Shown: in pieces, positions 8,068 to 16,938 of the stretch | How the letters are laid out: each line of letters begins with the position of its first letter | Numbering within the stretch: position 1 is the first letter of the stretch | Origin: Desulfosporosinus sp. I2 | GTDB lineage: Bacteria > Bacillota > Desulfitobacteriia > Desulfitobacteriales > Desulfitobacteriaceae | Length of the DNA: 64,000 nucleotides | Reading direction: 5' to 3' | Assembly (NCBI RefSeq): GCF_000960765.1 | Contig: NZ_JYNH01000011.1 | Span: forward strand, 1 to 64,000 | Notes under the pieces: model-generated | Databases searched by the model: none | Seen by the model: the letters and a program-made list of their open reading frames with translations, nothing else | Told to the model about the DNA's origin: nothing | Translations under genes and position numbers: made by a program

Positions 8068-10365
8068 ATGAAAATACAAGCAAAAGCTATTTACTTTAAT
8101 GGAATCGTTCAAGGGGTAGGCTTTCGACCGTTTGTTTTTAAACTTGCCGAAGAACTGCGGATTAAGGGGTGGGTCAATAACTCGAGCCATGGTGTAACAA
8201 TTCATGCAGAAGGAAATAATCTTGACTTGTTTTATCAGCGTTTGCTTAAGGAAGCTCCCCCTTTAGCGCAAATTGTGTCTGCTCGATCCATTGAGATAGG
8301 GCTTGCTAATTATGAGGGGTTTGATATTGTTGAGAGTGAAGTGGAGGAAGAGGGGGATGTCTTAATCTCGCCGGATGTGGCAACGTGCGGAGATTGTCTT
8401 AAAGACATAGAGAATTCAGAGAACCGGTATTACCAATTCCCTTTCACCAATTGCACAAATTGTGGCCCTCGCTATACAATTATTCGTGACGTACCTTATG
8501 ATCGAGCACAGACAACCATGTCTAAATTTCCAATGTGCAACTTGTGCGCAGAAGACTATAAAAACCCAAGGGATCGGCGTTTTCATGCTCAACCAGTAGC
8601 CTGTCAAACATGTGGACCGAAGCTTCAACTCAGTGATGCCCTTGGAAGACCACTTCCAGGTATAGGTGTAGATCAGCTTGCTGAAGGTGGAATTATTGCA
8701 GTAAAAGGGTTAGGGGGTTTCCATCTAGTTTGTGATGCTCGCAACGTGGGTGCCGTTCGTCGTTTGCGAGAACGAAAAGAACGGGGGTCCAAGCCTTTTG
8801 CGGTTATGGCTCGATCTGTTGCCAAGGCCTGTAGAGAGGTCGATATTTGTACTAAGGCAGAGAATTTGTTGCAAAGTTCAGCTGCCCCAATTGTTGTTCT
8901 GGAACGGAAACTTGCCTTAAAAGATGCCTTACCAGAGGATATTGCGCCGGGTATCCATACTTTAGGAATCATACTCCCATATACTCCTGTACATTATCGT
9001 TTATTTGAAGGACCGTACGATTTTTTGGTGATGACGAGTGCTAACCTAAGTGGACAGCCCCTTATTTATTCAAATGAGGAGGCTCTTGAAGCGTTACAGG
9101 GAATTGCTGACTATTTTCTTATGCACAATCGAGATATTTATCATCCCTGTGATGACTCGGTCATTCAAGTGATCGGAAATGAAACAGTCTTCTTTCGAAG
9201 AGCCCGCGGATACGTCCCACTACCAATTTTGATGCCCACTATTCATGTCAAGACCCCACTTCTTGGGGTAGGGGGAGAACTTAAAAATACATTTTGCCTT
9301 GCCTTCGGGCAGAGGGCTTTTATGAGTCAATATATTGGAGATATGCAAGGGTATGAGAATCTTCAGCGCTATTATCAAGAACTTAAATCCTTTCAAAGAG
9401 TCGTCAATATTACGCCGAGTGCAATCGCTTTTGATAAACATCCAAACTACCAACTGACAAGATTTGCCCTAGAACAACCTTGGCCTAAACATGCTGTTCA
9501 GCATCATCATGCTCATTTAGTCAGCGTGTTGGGGGAGTGGGATAGAACAGAAGCAACCCTAGGGGTTATCTGTGATGGAACTGGCTTCGGAGAGGATCGG
9601 TGCATCTGGGGATTTGAATTTTTGTATGGTAACTCTATAGGGTATGAACGCAAGGCCCATCTTGAGTACTTAGGGCTTCCTGGGGGAGATGCTGGTGCCA
9701 AACAGCCTTTGCGTATTGCTTATGCTTATCTTAAAACTCTTTTTGACGGTGAAGCGTGGGGGAAAACTGAGCCCCTTTGGTCAACCCTTTCTAGCCTTGA
9801 ACGTCAGATCTTAGATCGTCAACTTGAGACAGGAGTTCAAGTCTTCCAAACCTCAAGCGCAGGAAGGCTCTTTGACGCAGTGAGCGCCTTACTGGGTGTG
9901 TGCACAAAGGTAACCTACGAAGGACAAGCTGCGATTGAACTGGAAAGCGTTGGGACAAGGTTCTTGCAGCAACAGCTTCTTGAAGACATAGTACGTAAGA
10001 GGGAAAGCCCACATTTTCTTTATTCTTATGAAGTAAGAGTAGAGAACGAGGTGCTTATTCTTGGCGTTAGGCCTCTCTTTGAAGAACTAGTTCGAGACGT
10101 TCTTCAGGGCGTGAGTCGGGGAGAGATAGCCTATCGTTTTCATTTAACGATTGCTGAGGCTATCGTGGATCTAGCCCTGCGATTAGGGGTAAGTGATGGC
10201 CACTTGGTTTTGAGTGGAGGAGTGTTCCAAAATAAACTCTTAACCGAAGCAGTTCTTCGAAATTGTCAAAGACAAGGAATTAAAGTCTTGCGTTCTCGGA
10301 GTCTCCCGCCTGGGGATGGAGGTTTAGCCTTCGGACAACTATTAATTGCGAATGAGGTGTTGTAA
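8068..10365 (+). CDS. hypF: Carbamoyltransferase HypF
   Basis: About 765 residues. HypF makes the cyanide precursor for the Ni-Fe site by carbamoylating the HypE C-terminal cysteine. Domain order: acylphosphatase-like (GIVQGVGFRPFV at about 8-19), two zinc fingers (CGDC...CTNC and CNLC...CQTC), a YrdC-like domain (KGLGGFHLVCDA), and a Kae1/ASKHA-like C-terminal domain (HHHAH and GGVFQN). ATG 8068 begins at MKIQAKAIYFNG, the family's usual place; a TTG at 8047 is possible. Neither has a strong ribosome site. First gene of hypF-hypC-hypD-hypE. Confidence 0.95.
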   Translation: MKIQAKAIYFNGIVQGVGFRPFVFKLAEELRIKGWVNNSSHGVTIHAEGNNLDLFYQRLLKEAPPLAQIVSARSIEIGLANYEGFDIVESEVEEEGDVLISPDVATCGDCLKDIENSENRYYQFPFTNCTNCGPRYTIIRDVPYDRAQTTMSKFPMCNLCAEDYKNPRDRRFHAQPVACQTCGPKLQLSDALGRPLPGIGVDQLAEGGIIAVKGLGGFHLVCDARNVGAVRRLRERKERGSKPFAVMARSVAKACREVDICTKAENLLQSSAAPIVVLERKLALKDALPEDIAPGIHTLGIILPYTPVHYRLFEGPYDFLVMTSANLSGQPLIYSNEEALEALQGIADYFLMHNRDIYHPCDDSVIQVIGNETVFFRRARGYVPLPILMPTIHVKTPLLGVGGELKNTFCLAFGQRAFMSQYIGDMQGYENLQRYYQELKSFQRVVNITPSAIAFDKHPNYQLTRFALEQPWPKHAVQHHHAHLVSVLGEWDRTEATLGVICDGTGFGEDRCIWGFEFLYGNSIGYERKAHLEYLGLPGGDAGAKQPLRIAYAYLKTLFDGEAWGKTEPLWSTLSSLERQILDRQLETGVQVFQTSSAGRLFDAVSALLGVCTKVTYEGQAAIELESVGTRFLQQQLLEDIVRKRESPHFLYSYEVRVENEVLILGVRPLFEELVRDVLQGVSRGEIAYRFHLTIAEAIVDLALRLGVSDGHLVLSGGVFQNKLLTEAVLRNCQRQGIKVLRSRSLPPGDGGLAFGQLLIANEVL

Positions 10366-10599
10366 ATGTGTTTAGCCATTCCTGCTAAAATTGTTACTAT
10401 AGATGGATCAATGGCCAAAGTGGATATGATGGGAAATGAACGGATAGTGAGCATCGACTTGGTTCCAGAGGTTGTGATGGGCGAATACGTGTTAATTCAT
10501 GCTGGATTTGCCATCAGCATCATTGATGACGAAAGTGCTAAAGAAACAGAAGAACTTTTATTGGAGGTGGCGAAGGCCTATGAAGAAGAAGGGCAGTAA
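10366..10599 (+). CDS. hypC: Hydrogenase assembly chaperone HypC
   Basis: 77 residues beginning MCLAIPAKI. Cys2 (after Met removal the N-terminal Cys) binds the Fe(CN)2CO unit and hands it, with HypD, to the large-subunit precursor. The acidic C-terminal helix is typical. The gene starts immediately at the hypF stop codon, and hypD overlaps its end, so translation is coupled. Confidence 0.94.
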   Translation: MCLAIPAKIVTIDGSMAKVDMMGNERIVSIDLVPEVVMGEYVLIHAGFAISIIDDESAKETEELLLEVAKAYEEEGQ

Positions 10600-11674
10600 G
10601 GAGTTAATGGATAAGGCGGATATCCTCCTCGCGGAGATTCGGACCTTAGCTCAGAGTCCATTCTCCATCATGGAAGTTTGTGGAACACATACCGTGGCTA
10701 TCGCGAAAAATGCTCTCCGAGAGTTGTTACCTAAGACGATTCGTTTAATCTCTGGACCAGGTTGTCCAGTCTGTGTGACAGATAACAGTGATATTGACCG
10801 CTATCTATATTTGGCTGCCCAACCGAATGTAATGACCGTAACCTTTGGGGATATGATTCGAGTGCCGGGTACGAAAAAAAACTTGCAAGAGTTAAGGGCA
10901 GAAGGGGCAGATGTTCGAGTCGTCTATTCTACCCAAGATGCTTTAGCGTTAGCTCGTCAAAACCCGTCTAAAGAAGTTGTGTTTTTAGGGATTGGATTTG
11001 AAACTACGGTCCCAACTGTTGCAGTGAGTATAGAAATTGCCAAACGCGAGGGGTTAAGCAATTACAGTGTACTATCTATGCACAAAGTGGTTCCTCCTGT
11101 TTTAAAAATGTTGGCTGAGGATGATCAACTCGTTGTTGATGCTTTTCTTGACCCAGGACATGTTTGCTCAATTATTGGAACAGGGCCGATTGAGTTTATG
11201 GCTAAAGATTATGGCAAACCAGGTGTTGTGACAGGCTTTGAAGCACTGGATATTCTCGAGGGAATTGTTATGCTGCTTAGACAGCGTTCAGAGGGTCGTT
11301 CGGAAATTGAAATTCAGTATCAACGTGTTGCTAGAGCAGAAGGAAATCCTCATGCGAAGCAGTTCATTGAAAAGGTCTTTGAGCCGATCGATACGTTTTG
11401 GCGTGGCATGGGTTTAATCCCTCAAAGTGGCTTGGGTATAAGAGAGGATTACGGTGCATGGGATGCAGCTCGAAAGTTTGCACTGCCAGTTTTTCATTCC
11501 CAGGAAACTCCCGGTTGTCGTTGCGGGGAGGTCTTAAAAGGGTTAATTTACCCAACTGAATGTCCATTATTTGCCCGGCATTGTACACCAATGAAGCCTG
11601 TTGGACCTTGTATGGTGTCGACTGAAGGGTCTTGTGCTGCTTATCACAGATACTCGCAAAGGAGTGTGGATTAA
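10580..11674 (+). CDS. hypD: Hydrogenase maturation Fe-S protein HypD
   Basis: About 364 residues. HypD is a [4Fe-4S] scaffold where the Fe(CN)2CO cofactor is assembled with HypC and HypE. Motifs: MEVCGTHT near residue 32, GPGCPVC, a GIGFETT loop, and the C-terminal cluster motif PGCRCGEVLKG...YPTECPLF. Two starts are possible: ATG 10580 (overlapping hypC by 20 bases, family-like length) and ATG 10607, which has AAGGAG only 3 bases upstream. I favour 10580. Much longer N-terminal extensions in this frame read through hypC and are not credible. Confidence 0.92.
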   Translation: MKKKGSKELMDKADILLAEIRTLAQSPFSIMEVCGTHTVAIAKNALRELLPKTIRLISGPGCPVCVTDNSDIDRYLYLAAQPNVMTVTFGDMIRVPGTKKNLQELRAEGADVRVVYSTQDALALARQNPSKEVVFLGIGFETTVPTVAVSIEIAKREGLSNYSVLSMHKVVPPVLKMLAEDDQLVVDAFLDPGHVCSIIGTGPIEFMAKDYGKPGVVTGFEALDILEGIVMLLRQRSEGRSEIEIQYQRVARAEGNPHAKQFIEKVFEPIDTFWRGMGLIPQSGLGIREDYGAWDAARKFALPVFHSQETPGCRCGEVLKGLIYPTECPLFARHCTPMKPVGPCMVSTEGSCAAYHRYSQRSVD

Positions 11675-11676
11675 GA

Positions 11677-12669
11677 ATGGAACGCATTATGATGGCCCAT
11701 GGCAGTGGTGGGCGGCTTAGTCATGAATTAATTCGTACTCTTTTTCAGAAATACTTAGGAAATCCTTACCTCGATCAAATGAATGATGCTACTTTATTGC
11801 CGGGTAGAGAGCAATTAGCAATCACAACAGATTCCTTCGTGGTTTCTCCCTTGTTCTTTCGGGGAGGAAATATTGGCAAGCTTGCAGTCTGTGGAACGGT
11901 CAATGACCTTGCCGTTAGTGGAGCATTCCCAAAGTTTTTAACGCTGGCCTTAATCCTTGAGGAAGGCTTACCCATGGATGAGCTGGAACGGATTATTGAA
12001 AGTGTTGCTAAGACAGCTTCTGAGGCGGGTGTCTCGATTGTTTGTGGGGACACAAAAGTTGTGGAACGAGGGAGTGCAGACAAAATTTTCATAAACACAA
12101 CGGGGATTGGGTATATTACTGATCGTTTAGTAGGCCCCGAGCAAATTCGGCCAGGGGATCAGATCCTGATTACCGGAACGATAGGGGATCATGGGATTGC
12201 TATTTTATCTGAGCGAGAAGGGCTTGAATTTGAAACCCCGGTTGTCAGTGATTGTGCGCCTTTAAATGGACTTATCGACGCCTTTTATGGGCCGGGCGTT
12301 AAATGTATGCGGGACCCTACCCGTGGGGGCGTAGCGACAACACTCAATGAAATAGCTGGCCAGGCTGGCTTAAGTATGCTCTTGGTAGAGGAACAACTTC
12401 CACTTTCCCCGAGCGTAAAAGGAGCTTGTGAAATGTTAGGTCTTGAGCCCCTGTACTTAGCAAATGAAGGGAAAGTATTGGTGATCGTGGCTCCTGAAGC
12501 AATGGAGGAAGTTCTCCAAACCATGCGAACCCACCCACTAGGGCGCAATGCCAGACGGATCGGGGAAGTTCAAGAAGGAAAGTCTGGGCTTGTTCTTTTA
12601 AAAACTCCTCTCGGGGGAAAACGAATTGTTGGCATGCTTGAAGGTGAACACCTTCCCCGTATTTGTTAA
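11677..12669 (+). CDS. hypE: Hydrogenase maturation dehydratase HypE
   Basis: 330 residues. HypE is a PurM-like ATPase that dehydrates the carbamoyl group on its C-terminal cysteine to thiocyanate, giving the CN ligands. The N-terminus MAHGSGGRLSHELI and the CGDTKVVERG segment are family hallmarks, and the protein ends PRIC with the required terminal Cys. Start ATG 11677 lies 2 bases after hypD; AAAGGAG is upstream within hypD. A DUF3842 gene follows with its own ribosome site. Confidence 0.95.
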   Translation: MERIMMAHGSGGRLSHELIRTLFQKYLGNPYLDQMNDATLLPGREQLAITTDSFVVSPLFFRGGNIGKLAVCGTVNDLAVSGAFPKFLTLALILEEGLPMDELERIIESVAKTASEAGVSIVCGDTKVVERGSADKIFINTTGIGYITDRLVGPEQIRPGDQILITGTIGDHGIAILSEREGLEFETPVVSDCAPLNGLIDAFYGPGVKCMRDPTRGGVATTLNEIAGQAGLSMLLVEEQLPLSPSVKGACEMLGLEPLYLANEGKVLVIVAPEAMEEVLQTMRTHPLGRNARRIGEVQEGKSGLVLLKTPLGGKRIVGMLEGEHLPRIC

Positions 12670-12689
12670 GTAGAAATCAGGAGGGTATT

Positions 12690-13100
12690 ATGCGGATAGC
12701 AGTCATTGATGGACAGGGTGGAGGCATTGGTAAACATATTGTTGAGCAGTTACGCAAAAAAATGCCTGAGTTGGATATTCTTGCTTTAGGAACTAATGCC
12801 CTTGCAACAGGTGCCATGGTTCGCGCTGGGGCCACCGAGGGAGCTTCCGGAGAAGCGGCAATTTGTTACAATGTCGAGCGAGTGGATATGATTGTGGGCT
12901 CGCTTGCAATTATGATGGTGCATGGATTATTAGGAGAGGTTACCGCGACAATAGCTACGGCGATTTCGGCAAGTAAAGCGGATAAAATTGTGCTGCCTAT
13001 ACAACGGGGAAATATTCTCCTAGTTGGGATTCAACGGACCCCATTACCCCATCAAATTGAGGCCTTAGTAACGGAAGTCGAGGAACGAGTCAAAGGGTAG
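12690..13100 (+). CDS. DUF3842 family protein
   Basis: 136 residues of unknown function. It starts MRIAVIDGQGGGIGKHIV, a Rossmann-like glycine-rich nucleotide-binding loop, followed by an ALGTNALATGAMVRAGA segment. No membrane helix or signal peptide. The start ATG 12690 has AGGAGG 6 bases upstream and the gene is 20 bases after hypE, so it is probably cotranscribed with the hyp genes. The family name comes from recognition of the overall sequence; a role in hydrogenase maturation or in nucleotide sensing would be inference. Confidence 0.75.
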   Translation: MRIAVIDGQGGGIGKHIVEQLRKKMPELDILALGTNALATGAMVRAGATEGASGEAAICYNVERVDMIVGSLAIMMVHGLLGEVTATIATAISASKADKIVLPIQRGNILLVGIQRTPLPHQIEALVTEVEERVKG

Positions 13101-13101
13101 A

Positions 13102-13130
13102 TACGAAGAACGAAGCACGAAGCACGAAAG
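13102..13130. repeat. Short CGAAGCACGA-type dispersed repeat (copy A)
   Basis: Runs of 8-9-base units reading ACGAAGA/ACGAAGC/ACGAAGC/ACGAAAG just after the DUF3842 stop. The same unit and its inverse recur at 21170-21243, 30888-30933, 46275-46320 and 51816-51976, always between genes. Confidence 0.7.
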
Positions 13131-13205
13131 GACTAGTAATTGTTAGTGGTTAAAAAATCTGACTTTTGCGCTGTGCTTATATCTGATTTCCAGAAAAACA
13201 CTTGT

Positions 13206-13234
13206 TTGACAAAGGGACGATGAATTGCTATTAT
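13206..13234 (+). promoter_or_regulatory. Sigma-A promoter of cysK
   Basis: TTGACA at 13206-13211, a 17-base spacer and TATTAT at 13229-13234, about 40 bases before the cysK start. Confidence 0.75.
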
Positions 13235-13273
13235 TAAAACATACTAAATTGATATGAAATGGGGTATTTAATA

Positions 13274-14197
13274 ATGCGAGTTGTCAATTCAATTACGGAT
13301 TTAATAGGGCAGACTCCTTTGATCCGTTTACAACGGATAGTTAAGCCGGGAATGGCAAATGTTTATGTGAAAGTCGAATATTTTAACCCGGGCGGGAGCG
13401 TTAAAGACCGAATTGCCTGGGGGATGGTTCAGGATGCAGAAAAACGTGGAGTACTTCGTCCTGGAGGGACGATTATTGAACCGACAAGTGGAAATACGGG
13501 AATCGGTCTGGCCATGATTGCTGCTGCTCGCGGTTATCGGTTAATTGTGGTTATGCCAGATTCCTTAAGTATTGAACGGCGGATGCTTATGGCCGCCTAT
13601 GGTGCCGAATTCGTACTGACGCCTGGGGCAGAGGGAATGAATGGGGCGATTGAAGAGGCTAAACGGTTACTTAGCGAGAATCCAAGTTACTTTATGCCTC
13701 AGCAATTTGAAAATCCTGCTAATCCTGAGGCTCATCGACTGAGTACTGCCTTAGAACTGCTTGATCAGATGCCAGGTTTGGATGCTTTTGTGGCAGGGAT
13801 CGGTACTGGGGGAACAATTACAGGGGTAGGCGAAATTCTAAAGGCTCGCCTTCCAGAGGTGAAGATTATCGGAGTGGAACCGGCATCATCTCCGGTTATT
13901 TCCGGTGGAAAACCCGGTCCTCATAAAATTCAAGGAATTGGTGCAGGGTTTATTCCTGCAATTTTTAACAAAACTATTTTGGATCAACTTATTCAATTGA
14001 GCAATGAAGATGCTTTAGAGACCGCAAGGCGTTTGGCAAGAGAAGAAGGAATCTTAGTAGGTATTTCTTCCGGAGCAGCGGTTTGTGCAGCATTGCAGGT
14101 AGCGGAAACTTTAGGCGAGGGCAAAAATGTTGTCGTCTTAGCCCCGGATACAGGGGAACGTTATTTAAGTACAGAGCTGTTCACCCAACGAAGTTAA
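13274..14197 (+). CDS. cysK: Cysteine synthase A (O-acetylserine sulfhydrylase)
   Basis: 307 residues. PLP enzyme that makes cysteine from O-acetylserine and sulfide. The PLP lysine is in GGSVKDRIA, the substrate loop is PTSGNTGIG, and the phosphate-binding loop is GIGTGGTITGVG. The sequence lacks a C-terminal CBS or ACT domain. Start ATG 13274 gives MRVVNSITDLIGQTPL; an upstream in-frame ATG at 13259 adds five residues. Single gene with its own strong promoter and no visible T-box or S-box leader. Confidence 0.93.
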   Translation: MRVVNSITDLIGQTPLIRLQRIVKPGMANVYVKVEYFNPGGSVKDRIAWGMVQDAEKRGVLRPGGTIIEPTSGNTGIGLAMIAAARGYRLIVVMPDSLSIERRMLMAAYGAEFVLTPGAEGMNGAIEEAKRLLSENPSYFMPQQFENPANPEAHRLSTALELLDQMPGLDAFVAGIGTGGTITGVGEILKARLPEVKIIGVEPASSPVISGGKPGPHKIQGIGAGFIPAIFNKTILDQLIQLSNEDALETARRLAREEGILVGISSGAAVCAALQVAETLGEGKNVVVLAPDTGERYLSTELFTQRS

Positions 14198-14251
14198 CCA
14201 GCTTACTAGGTTTTTAGAGGATTAGATACAGCGGTTAAATTCGATATTTGC

Positions 14252-14281
14252 TTTACAAGGGAAATTGCCGTATGCTAAACT
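14252..14281 (+). promoter_or_regulatory. Sigma-A promoter of yebC
   Basis: TTTACA (14252-14257), 18-base spacer, TAAACT (14276-14281) with an extended -10 TGC just before it, about 35 bases ahead of the start codon. Confidence 0.65.
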
Positions 14282-14315
14282 ATTCGATAGTGACTAGCAT
14301 AAGGAGGAGTTTGTC

Positions 14316-15068
14316 ATGTCAGGACATTCAAAGTGGGCAAACATTAAGCATAAAAAAGGTAAGGCAGATGCCCAAAAAGGAAAAATGTTTACTAAACTTG
14401 GTCGGGAATTGGTAGTTGCCTCCCGAGCCAGTGGAGGAGACGTTAATGACTTTCGGTTAAAAATTGCCATAGAAAATGCTAAAGCTGCCAACGTACCTAA
14501 TGAAAATATTCAAAGGGCAATTCTCAAAGGTTCTGGCGGTACTGATGGAACTGTTTATGAAGAATTGCGTTATGAAGGATATGGACCGGGCGGGGTTGCC
14601 GTGATGGTTGATATACTAACCGATAACCGAAATCGAACGGCGGGGGAAGTCCGCTATATTTTCTCTAAAAATGGTGGCAATATGGGTGAGACCGGATGCG
14701 TCGGTTGGATGTTTGAGGAGAAAGGTCAATTAAGGGTCCTACGTGAAGGGATAAAACTAAGTGACGATGATTTTATGATGTTGGCTTTAGAAGCTGGAGC
14801 TGACGATATCGAAATCGATGAAGATGGTTTTGTTGTTTTCACGACTCCAGAGACTATGGAGGAAGTACGACAGGCTCTTGTGGATCAAAAGATTGCTGTT
14901 GTAGAATCTGAGCTGAGCCCAATTGCCCAAAATACAATTGAAATCACGGATGTAGAGCAGGCGCGCAAGATTGTGCGTTTGATGGATAAACTGGAGGAGC
15001 ATGACGATTCCCAAGGAGTGTATTCTAATTTTGAATTAACCGAAGCTTTGGCAGAGGAAGACTTGTAG
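14316..15068 (+). CDS. yebC: YebC/PmpR-type translation or transcription factor
   Basis: 250 residues. Begins [18 protein letters not shown], the diagnostic YebC N-terminus, and keeps the [12 protein letters not shown] and [10 protein letters not shown] segments. YebC-family proteins have been reported both as DNA-binding regulators and as ribosome-associated factors easing translation of proline-rich stretches; which applies here cannot be told. The ribosome site AGGAGGAG lies 7 bases upstream. A repeat-derived terminator-like hairpin follows the stop codon. It precedes the BofC-like and ruv genes. Confidence 0.93.
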   Translation: MSGHSKWANIKHKKGKADAQKGKMFTKLGRELVVASRASGGDVNDFRLKIAIENAKAANVPNENIQRAILKGSGGTDGTVYEELRYEGYGPGGVAVMVDILTDNRNRTAGEVRYIFSKNGGNMGETGCVGWMFEEKGQLRVLREGIKLSDDDFMMLALEAGADDIEIDEDGFVVFTTPETMEEVRQALVDQKIAVVESELSPIAQNTIEITDVEQARKIVRLMDKLEEHDDSQGVYSNFELTEALAEEDL

Positions 15069-15072
15069 ACAT

Positions 15073-15106
15073 GGCTAAGGCTTGGCGCCAGCCAAGTTTT
15101 CTTTAT
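15073..15106 (+). repeat. Right-end fragment of the palindrome-mosaic repeat, acting as terminator
   Basis: CTTGGCGCCAGCCAAG is a hairpin followed by TTTTCTTTAT. The same right end closes the full repeats at 26682-26920 and 48601-48808, and a reduced form is at 22393-22413. Here it sits 5 bases after the yebC stop and looks like an intrinsic terminator. Confidence 0.7.
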
Positions 15107-15143
15107 AGATTAGTTTAGAGTAATAACGTAAAAACGATTAAAG

Positions 15144-15193
15144 TAAGCCCTTCTGGCAAGACTAGTACTAACAAGTAATGTCAGGGGGGCTTA
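15144..15193 (+). promoter_or_regulatory. Leader hairpin covering the BofC-like gene's ribosome site
   Basis: TAAGCCC (15144-15150) pairs perfectly with GGGCTTA (15187-15193), extended by CTGGCA/TGTCAG. The right arm includes part of the GGGGGG ribosome site (15184-15189) of the gene starting at 15200, so the stem could limit translation. Regulation is inference. Confidence 0.4.
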
Positions 15194-15199
15194 TTTCGT

Positions 15200-15571
15200 A
15201 TGTCACGCTGGAAAATTATGAGTATTGTACTTACGCTCGGCTTAGGAATTGGCTGCATCGTACCTACAGTGACTGCTTGGTGGTATGATAAAAACTACAC
15301 AGAATCCACCTTAAAAGATTTGGACGGTGAATCTGTGTTAACAAGGGAAGCTCCGCCAAAGGATATCTATCATTTTGGTCTGGAGCAAGGGATTCTTTCC
15401 GTGATCGAAGGAAAATTGGGGACAAGTGGCAAGGTTATTGTCACAGGATTAAATGTTGAAGCTTGGCCAAATGAGATTTTGCAAATGGCTCCCAACGTTG
15501 AATTTTATTCCTTAGATGAGGTGCAATCGTTTATTGATACGGTTAACGAACCTGAACTGTGGCAAGAGTAG
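15200..15571 (+). CDS. BofC C-terminal-like exported protein
   Basis: 123 residues. One N-terminal hydrophobic segment (about 7-27) is a signal or anchor, so the rest is outside the membrane or in the spore intermembrane space. The C-terminal half (YHFGLEQGILSVIEGK... to ...YSLDEVQSFID) resembles the BofC C-terminal domain; BofC restrains SpoIVB signalling during sigma-K activation in Bacillus. Position between yebC and ruvC fits what is often seen in Clostridia. The match is from memory of the family pattern, so I call it BofC-like only. An intact sigK is present at 62484-63227. Confidence 0.6.
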   Translation: MSRWKIMSIVLTLGLGIGCIVPTVTAWWYDKNYTESTLKDLDGESVLTREAPPKDIYHFGLEQGILSVIEGKLGTSGKVIVTGLNVEAWPNEILQMAPNVEFYSLDEVQSFIDTVNEPELWQE

Positions 15572-15645
15572 AAGTTTAAAGTGGATTATAAGAAAGGGAA
15601 TCGTCAGTTACCTGTCGAATTAGTCTTCCTTAGAAGGGAAGTCGT

Positions 15646-16146
15646 ATGATGATTATTTTAGGGATTGACCCAGGAACGGCGATTATGGGCTATGGTTTAA
15701 TTGAACAAAAGGGAAATCATTTAAGCGCTCTGGATTATGCTTGTTGGCGGACACCTGCGCACACACCCTTGGCAGAGCGATTGTTAATGCTATATGAACA
15801 GATTAATCCTTTTCTTAGAGAATACACACCCGATCATATCGCGGTTGAAGAGCTGTTCTTTAATCGTAATACCACAACCGCTCTCACTGTGGGTCACGCT
15901 CGGGGCGTCATTTTATTGGCCGGTGCCCAGCAGGGCATTCCAATTTTTGAATATACCCCATTACAGGTTAAACAAGCTGTTGTAGGATATGGAAGGGCTG
16001 ATAAAAAGCAGGTTCAGCAGATGGTCAAAGGTTTGTTAAGACTGGATGAAATTCCTAAGCCTGACGACACGGCGGATGCCTTAGCGATTGCAATTTGTCA
16101 TGCCCACAGTTATCTTCTTAACAGGAGAATGGAGGAGTTCCGATGA
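15646..16146 (+). CDS. ruvC: Holliday junction resolvase RuvC
   Basis: 166 residues. Cuts Holliday junctions in the RuvABC pathway. The RNase H-fold catalytic acids are in ILGIDPGTA (Asp7), VEELFF (Glu) and the C-terminal [11 protein letters not shown]. Start ATG 15646 follows AGAAGGGA. It overlaps ruvA by 4 bases (ATGA), indicating translational coupling. Confidence 0.95.
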   Translation: MMIILGIDPGTAIMGYGLIEQKGNHLSALDYACWRTPAHTPLAERLLMLYEQINPFLREYTPDHIAVEELFFNRNTTTALTVGHARGVILLAGAQQGIPIFEYTPLQVKQAVVGYGRADKKQVQQMVKGLLRLDEIPKPDDTADALAIAICHAHSYLLNRRMEEFR

Positions 16147-16751
16147 TAGGAATGTTGCGAGGTAAAGTATGGGAAATTCAGTCCGAGCGTTTAGTGATTG
16201 ATGTTAACGGGACTGGGTACCTGCTAACCGTGCCTTATGGTCTCTTGTCGAAAGCATATCCTGAACAGGAACTAGTCGTGTACACCCATGTGGTTGTGAG
16301 AGAAGACGATTTGTCCCTTTATGGGTTCTCTTCCTATGAAGAAAAGCAACTCTTTCTTGAGATGCTGAGCGTTTCAGGAATTGGTCCAAAAGCAGCCATT
16401 TCGCTTCTTTCAACCTTTGGGGCGGTTCAGATTCAGAGTGCCATTGTAAGTGAAAATCTTAATTTATTGACCAAAGTTCCAGGGATCGGCAAAAAAACCG
16501 CTCAACGTTTAATCTTAGAGCTCAAGGAAAAATTTAAAGGGCATAGTTCATTCCCAACCGGAGGGGGCTCACTCTCCGAACCATCTTCGCTAACGCATTC
16601 GGAGGCAGTGCAGACTTTGTTGGCGCTTGGGTTTGGTTTGGAGGAAGCGAGGCAAGCCCTTGGTCAGGTGCTGAAGGATAATTTAGAATTAACAACCGAG
16701 GAGCAGGTCAAAAAGGCTCTGCGTCTACTTGCACCAAGTCAGAAAGTATAG
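16143..16751 (+). CDS. ruvA: Holliday junction branch-migration subunit RuvA
   Basis: 202 residues. Binds the four-way junction and recruits RuvB. N-terminal OB fold ([12 protein letters not shown]), two helix-hairpin-helix motifs ([10 protein letters not shown] and [18 protein letters not shown]), and a C-terminal helical domain that contacts RuvB. In most Firmicutes ruvB follows directly; here a Uma2-family gene with its own promoter lies between. Confidence 0.95.
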   Translation: MIGMLRGKVWEIQSERLVIDVNGTGYLLTVPYGLLSKAYPEQELVVYTHVVVREDDLSLYGFSSYEEKQLFLEMLSVSGIGPKAAISLLSTFGAVQIQSAIVSENLNLLTKVPGIGKKTAQRLILELKEKFKGHSSFPTGGGSLSEPSSLTHSEAVQTLLALGFGLEEARQALGQVLKDNLELTTEEQVKKALRLLAPSQKV

Positions 16752-16893
16752 GCTTGCTGAGATTCTTCTTACCATCATGGAGCAATTGCCATCTGATATC
16801 TACCACCTAGACACACCCTAGCAGCTAACCATTCATGGCGATATAAAGGCTTTATGACATTGGGTGATCCTGTGGGAGCTTTTCTATTCTTTA

Positions 16894-16902
16894 TGGTATA
16901 AT
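16894..16902 (+). promoter_or_regulatory. Extended -10 promoter of the Uma2-family gene
   Basis: TGG-TATAAT at 16894-16902 forms an extended -10 box without a good -35. A transcript starting near 16909 would exclude the upstream ATG codons at 16864 and 16903 and supports the GTG start at 16939. Confidence 0.5.
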
Positions 16903-16938
16903 ATGGTATTAGAGTTTGTTGTAAAGGGGGATCAGACT

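Noticed and set aside
16737-16750. AGTCAGAAAGTATA at the end of ruvA matches the left end of the mosaic repeat
   Set aside because: Only 14 bases, it codes for the RuvA tail, and no other repeat module follows; could be chance.
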